A DNA stretch of 64,000 bases from Pseudomonas sp. BCA17 (GTDB taxonomy: Bacteria; Pseudomonadota; Gammaproteobacteria; Pseudomonadales; Pseudomonadaceae), in NCBI RefSeq assembly GCF_004519405.1, contig NZ_SGWI01000010.1, forward strand, positions 1 through 64,000, written 5' to 3'. Positions 60,294-64,000 of the stretch are shown here, in pieces. The translations under genes were made by a program, and so were the position numbers. Numbering within the stretch: the first letter of the stretch is position 1; the number at the start of each line of letters is the position of its first letter. A model generated the notes under the pieces. The model was given only the letters and a program-made list of their open reading frames with translations. It ran no database searches and was not told the DNA's origin.

Positions 60294-60914
60294 TTGAGCG
60301 CAGGCAAAGCCGTCGGACTGTTGTTACTCACCTCAATGCTGGCTGCTTGCGGCACCTCACCGCCACGCACACCCAATGATATCTGCGGTATCTTCCGCGA
60401 AAAGGACGACTGGTACGACGCCGCCAAAGTCACGCAAAAGCGCTGGGGCGTGCCCATCCAGGTGCCGTTCGCGATCATGTATCAGGAGTCCGGCTTTCGA
60501 CAGAACGCCTTGACCCCGCGTAAATATCTGCTGTGGATCATCCCCTGGGGCCGCGTCTCCACTGCCGCCGGCTACGCCCAGGCCAAAGACGAGGTGTGGA
60601 ACGATTACCGCAAAAGCACCGGCCGCAGCGGTGCGAGTCGCCAGGACTTCGACGATGCCATCGACTTTGTCGGCTGGTACATGGACAAGACCTACACCAT
60701 CAACGGCGTGTACAAATACGACGCCTACGGCCAATACCTGAACTACCACGAAGGATGGGGCGGCTACCGCCAACGCACCTACGCCGCCAAACCCTGGCTG
60801 CCGCCGGTGGCCAGCAAAGTGCAGGCGCGTTCGCAGATGTACGCGGCGCAATATGCCGGGTGCAAGGATGATTTGGGGCGGGGGTTCTGGAGTCGGTTCT
60901 GGCGGTGGTTGTAA
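60294..60914 (+). CDS. lytic transglycosylase-like lipoprotein
   Basis: A 206-residue lipoprotein: signal MSAGKAVGLLLLTSMLAAC with the lipid Cys at residue 19 (start TTG at 60294, AAGGTG seven bases upstream; no good ATG is near). The mature part has IMYQESGFRQNAL, the ES catalytic motif of SLT enzymes, then TAAGYAQAKDEVW and YKYDAYGQYLNYHEGWGGYR. It should cleave or bind peptidoglycan at the inner face of the outer membrane. The hairpin at 60249 lies just upstream. Confidence 0.82.
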   Translation: MSAGKAVGLLLLTSMLAACGTSPPRTPNDICGIFREKDDWYDAAKVTQKRWGVPIQVPFAIMYQESGFRQNALTPRKYLLWIIPWGRVSTAAGYAQAKDEVWNDYRKSTGRSGASRQDFDDAIDFVGWYMDKTYTINGVYKYDAYGQYLNYHEGWGGYRQRTYAAKPWLPPVASKVQARSQMYAAQYAGCKDDLGRGFWSRFWRWL

Positions 60915-60977
60915 GGTCGAACGGTTTGACTGCCCCCACGCTGTCTCAACAGCACAGCGTGGGCACAGTGCTCAGGC

Positions 60978-62144
60978 TCAGGCCACCCAGCCCACGAGTG
61001 GCACCACCATAAGTGTGCTGAGCGCCATCGCTATTACATTGCCGATATAGGGATGAAAGTGCGCAGGCAGTCGCCCGGCAATTGCACAGGCCAGTGGCGG
61101 TGCAATCAGTGCGCCCAGTAATGCGCTTGAACCTATCACCGTCCAATTGCCTCCGTGTGTGAGCACCGCTGCGGGCACCACCGATACCAACGGAACGTAA
61201 GTTGGGTACCAGCCCCGCTTGATCCACTGTTGCCGCCAGATCACTACACCCAGCGCCGATGTCAGGGCCTGTGCGACGATTATGTGCAAGAGCAGGCCCG
61301 ACCCATAAGCCGGACTGAGCGGGTTCAGGGCGTATGCGAGTAATACGCCGGCCAATAGTCCAAGGCTGGCCAGTTCATTTCCGAAAAAGGGCGCTTCAGA
61401 AAAGTCCGCCAACACTCGACGCAGGCTCCACACCATGCCGTAGGTGGGCGTCCTGGCAGGCATGGGCCTGATGGGCGCGACGTAGTCCGACCGCACCAGT
61501 GAAGGCATGCGATGGCACAGTACGAACGCTATGACACTCCCTATGGCCATGCCCAGCACATTGCCGATTACCACCGGCAAGCCCAGTGGCACGCATACGA
61601 GGTTCACGATCAAAATACACAGCGGCGTAACCAGCAGAGCCCCTGCTAACGCACCAGTGAGCGTGACCTTCCAGCCGCCACCGAACATCAGCACCATGGC
61701 CGCCGGCAATGAGACGAATGCGGCAAACGTCGGTTGCCATGTCTGGGAGTTGACGCTCCAACCCCACAACAAGTTGCTCAGCAACAGCCCCAGCAATGAG
61801 CTGGTGACCAGCCAAGGCCACAGCCCGGTACCATAAGAAATTGAAAAGCCTTGCCAGGTTTTCCCGCGCTTGCTTGCCCACCAGGCCAGGTAGGCACCGC
61901 TCAGCAAACCGAGCGAAGCAAGCTCGTGCTTGTAGAAGGCAACTTCACTGATATCCCCCAGTATCCAGCGCAGCCAGGCAGCGGGGTGGGGCAGGCTGTC
62001 GGTCATGTCGCCATAGCCTGGCCAGGAACCTTGATGACTCAGTGTTACCCAGAGCACCAGTGACGCACTCAATACACCCAGGATAAAGACCGCAGTTTCT
62101 GCTCTCGATCGGATGAGTGTTGCCTTGGTAAATAACGTTCCCAT
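60978..62144 (-). CDS. integral membrane protein with internal duplication
   Basis: A 388-residue protein with about ten hydrophobic helices and no recognised family. It contains two homologous halves: ILGDISEVAFYKHELASLGLLSG matches VLADFSEAPFFGNELASLGLLAG about 190 residues later; VSLPAAMVLMFGGGWKV matches VSVVPAAVLTHGGNWTV; and GNVLGMAIGSVIAF matches GNVIAMALSTLMV. It sits 14 bases behind the amidase-type gene, with GGAGGG before the ATG, and so is likely co-transcribed with it and the amine oxidase. A transport role is inferred from topology only. Confidence 0.8.
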   Translation of the reverse strand: MGTLFTKATLIRSRAETAVFILGVLSASLVLWVTLSHQGSWPGYGDMTDSLPHPAAWLRWILGDISEVAFYKHELASLGLLSGAYLAWWASKRGKTWQGFSISYGTGLWPWLVTSSLLGLLLSNLLWGWSVNSQTWQPTFAAFVSLPAAMVLMFGGGWKVTLTGALAGALLVTPLCILIVNLVCVPLGLPVVIGNVLGMAIGSVIAFVLCHRMPSLVRSDYVAPIRPMPARTPTYGMVWSLRRVLADFSEAPFFGNELASLGLLAGVLLAYALNPLSPAYGSGLLLHIIVAQALTSALGVVIWRQQWIKRGWYPTYVPLVSVVPAAVLTHGGNWTVIGSSALLGALIAPPLACAIAGRLPAHFHPYIGNVIAMALSTLMVVPLVGWVA

Positions 62145-62158
62145 GAATTGCCCTCCGA

Positions 62159-63046
62159 TCAGCGTGGCAGGGCAGGGTGTTGGGAATACCCGAGTATTTG
62201 ATCGTAGAGATCCGTGCGTCGGTCGCGTTGCAGGTCATTGAGGTTGTTCCAGATGGGCGCACTGCGGGCGCTGGTGATATCGATATCTGCGAACAGGATT
62301 TCCTGGCGATTGGGCGAAGCTACAGCACCGATGGGCCAGCCATTGGTTCCGGCAATCAGCGAGCAACCGAGATAACGCGCGTCGCGCTCTTCACCAATAC
62401 GGCTGGCAGCTGCGATAAATACGTTGTTCACATGGGCCGCAGTCATCGTCAGGTACGAAGCCATGCACTTGCCGGCGTCATCGAATAGCGGGGGTGGCGT
62501 CCAGACCCAATTATTCAGACTGCAAATGATATCGGCGCCTTGTTGGCTGAGAATGCGCGGTACTTCTGGAAACCAGATGTCCCAGCAGATCAATAAACCG
62601 ATGCGGCCAATGGGCGTTTCAAACACTGGAAAACCTGTATCTCCGGGGGAGAACCAGAGTTTTTCCAGGTTCCACAAATGAGCTTTGCGATATTTGCCGA
62701 TGAAGCCATCGGGACCTAACAGAACCGCTGTATTGAACAACCGCGCAGCGTCGATTTCGCTCAAGCCCGCAACCAGATACACCTGATGCCTGCAGGCAAA
62801 ATCAATCCACGCCCGAACACTGACGCCGTCCGGCACCGTCTCGGCATGATCAAAGGCATCCTGGCGACTGCGAAAGAAGTATCCACAATTGGAAAGCTCC
62901 GGCAGCACGATCAGGTTGGCGCCACCATTCACCGCTTCGGTTGCCAGTGCAAGGCTTTGCTGCAGGTTGGTGGCTCGGTTGTCGATACCGACTTGAGGGT
63001 CAAACTGGATGACCGCTACGCGGGCGGGGCTGGTGGGTTCGCTCAT
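62159..63046 (-). CDS. nitrilase-family carbon-nitrogen hydrolase
   Basis: A 295-residue amidase/nitrilase. The catalytic triad is visible: Glu in LIVLPELSNCGYF, Lys in YRKAHLWNLEKLWF and Cys in LLICWDIWFPEVPR, in the usual order. The likely reaction is hydrolysis of a small amide. In lysine catabolism the enzyme pair is a flavin amino-acid monooxygenase (DavB) and a nitrilase-type amidase (DavA); the same gene types occur here, so a similar two-step route for some amino acid is plausible but not shown. AAGAGG precedes the ATG. Confidence 0.9.
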   Translation of the reverse strand: MSEPTSPARVAVIQFDPQVGIDNRATNLQQSLALATEAVNGGANLIVLPELSNCGYFFRSRQDAFDHAETVPDGVSVRAWIDFACRHQVYLVAGLSEIDAARLFNTAVLLGPDGFIGKYRKAHLWNLEKLWFSPGDTGFPVFETPIGRIGLLICWDIWFPEVPRILSQQGADIICSLNNWVWTPPPLFDDAGKCMASYLTMTAAHVNNVFIAAASRIGEERDARYLGCSLIAGTNGWPIGAVASPNRQEILFADIDITSARSAPIWNNLNDLQRDRRTDLYDQILGYSQHPALPR

Positions 63047-63167
63047 GAAGATAGCCTCTTATTGTTATACAACCAGGAAGTGGTTGAATGTTTATAAGAA
63101 GCGGCAATTTGTTTAAATGAAAGTCAGACGGTTCCTGTTAAGCGGTAGTCTATTTCTCTTGTGCTAT

Positions 63168-64000
63168 TTAAGTTTTATACTCTGGATAGTCTTGAATGCT
63201 AAATCCCCCATTAAAGCGTGCTTGGGTTTTATTGCAGATGTGGATAACCGTATCCAGCGCGCCTCTGAAGCAGGGCTCAGTCCAGCCGGCATCGACAGAG
63301 AATGATTCGCCGCAAAGATAAAGCCCCGAGGCGTAAGAGAAGTCTCTGTTGTATTTCATTAAACGCACCGCCTCGTAATAGGTTCCCGCGCGATAAAGCT
63401 TTGCACAACCCAGTGAGTTCTTATCATTCATCCATCGCTGGACGATCGCTTGTTCACGGCCTATATAAGGAGATATTTTTTGTTTTATGTTGCTTGATTT
63501 TAAAAGAATCCTATCAAGTTCCTCTATGCATTTGTCTACGAGTTCTTCATTGCTGAATATTGAAAGTTTTGTAGCATCATCTTCCCATGTGTAGCTGAGC
63601 AGTATGCAGTCGTAGGTGTTGCTTTCATTATAGCGATAAGTGTAAATGTCGTGGACTAAGCTGTCGGTCACGATAGTTTGTGGAATGGTTTTGTTATGTG
63701 ACAGAAAGGACTTTTTAAGAGGGGCATACACTTTGCAGCTGGTTTCCCAGTGAGCTGTTTTATAGGCTGCGACTATCTCGAATGGGAGCATTTTCTGATC
63801 AAAGTTTTCGAGAAGGATTTGTGTCTCTATCAGCCAGGAAGGAAGCGTCATGACGACAGAGTCAGTATCGATAAATTTCCTCTTTACTATCTCTGGCTGT
63901 GTGGTGTTCCAATCATAATAAACTCGTGTTTTACCATTTTTAAGTTTTTTTATTTTTGTCACTGAACTATTGGTAAGCAAACCGGATGGGCTTTTTATTA
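63168..64000 (-). CDS. flavin amine oxidase / amino-acid monooxygenase (5' end cut by window)
   Basis: The last 277 or so residues of an FAD-dependent amine oxidase; the frame is open to the window edge, so the FAD-binding start is outside. The C-terminal part has GLYLCGESFSVDAGWTEPCFRGALDTVIHI, the flavin-binding motif of monoamine oxidases and tryptophan/lysine 2-monooxygenases, and SYTWEDDATKLSIFS. GC is low (24 of 60 bases from 63601) unlike the backbone, so it looks acquired. It is 121 bases upstream of the nitrilase gene and in the same direction. Confidence 0.82.
   Translation of the reverse strand, partial: IKSPSGLLTNSSVTKIKKLKNGKTRVYYDWNTTQPEIVKRKFIDTDSVVMTLPSWLIETQILLENFDQKMLPFEIVAAYKTAHWETSCKVYAPLKKSFLSHNKTIPQTIVTDSLVHDIYTYRYNESNTYDCILLSYTWEDDATKLSIFSNEELVDKCIEELDRILLKSSNIKQKISPYIGREQAIVQRWMNDKNSLGCAKLYRAGTYYEAVRLMKYNRDFSYASGLYLCGESFSVDAGWTEPCFRGALDTVIHICNKTQARFNGGFSIQDYPEYKT

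Noticed and set aside
63117..63305. Plus-strand small membrane protein frame
   Set aside because: It overlaps the amine oxidase C-terminus antisense and contains no ribosome site.

Overview
The window looks like a piece of a Pseudomonas chromosome, most likely from the P. fluorescens group. The reasons are a GC content near 60% in most genes, Pseudomonas-type families (DUF1652, DUF4142, NhaR, SelD/SelU, YceH, paired chemoreceptors) and scattered short palindromic repeats of the kind known from P. fluorescens genomes. I see no rRNA, tRNA, CRISPR array, insertion sequence or prophage. Most of the window is ordinary chromosomal backbone; two stretches (about 28.9-30.4 kb and 63.2-64.0 kb) are clearly AT-richer and look acquired.

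Layout, left to right. 0-2.7 kb: queD, a DUF4142 protein and a patatin-like lipase. 2.8-11.9 kb: a PepSY protein, a response regulator and a sensor kinase, overlapping and co-transcribed, then a dCache chemoreceptor, a YuiF-type amino-acid transporter, an sCache chemoreceptor and trhP. From memory this order matches the P. aeruginosa bqsRS (carRS) / tlpQ / ctpM region. 12-21 kb: a redoxin, an AI-2E family permease, small proteins, a shikimate dehydrogenase-like enzyme, YceH, DUF1993, SstT, an MFS exporter and NhaR. 20.9-28.8 kb: a small lipoprotein with TerC, the selD-selU pair for selenium modification of tRNA, a permease, a phosphatase-like protein, GST, PhzF and a HemB of zinc type.

28.9-34.6 kb: a 1531-residue Rhs protein with a variable 133-residue C-terminal toxin tip. 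Its TAG stop is followed directly by the start of an AT-rich putative immunity gene, and two overlapping tiny genes follow. 34.9-41.6 kb: a transglycosylase-like lipoprotein, DUF4349, a thioesterase, and a CoA-transferase/thiolase operon with a divergent LysR gene. 42-49 kb: a sirtuin with a CBS protein, topoisomerase III, an MHS-type transporter, and a GMC oxidoreductase with a divergent LysR gene. 50-57.5 kb: a transglutaminase-like protein, an AlkC-type repair protein, a PuuR-like regulator with a glutamylpolyamine synthetase-like enzyme, RcnB-like protein and an MFS permease. 57.6-64 kb: a triple-PAS LuxR regulator, a membrane protein, an SLT lipoprotein, and an operon of a flavin amine oxidase (cut by the window end), a nitrilase-family amidase and an internally duplicated membrane protein.

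The parts I find most worth following are the Rhs toxin/immunity unit, the amine oxidase-nitrilase-duplicated permease operon, the repeated palindromes in front of the PuuR-like regulator, the altered iron-motif position in the BqsS-like kinase, and the zinc-type HemB.
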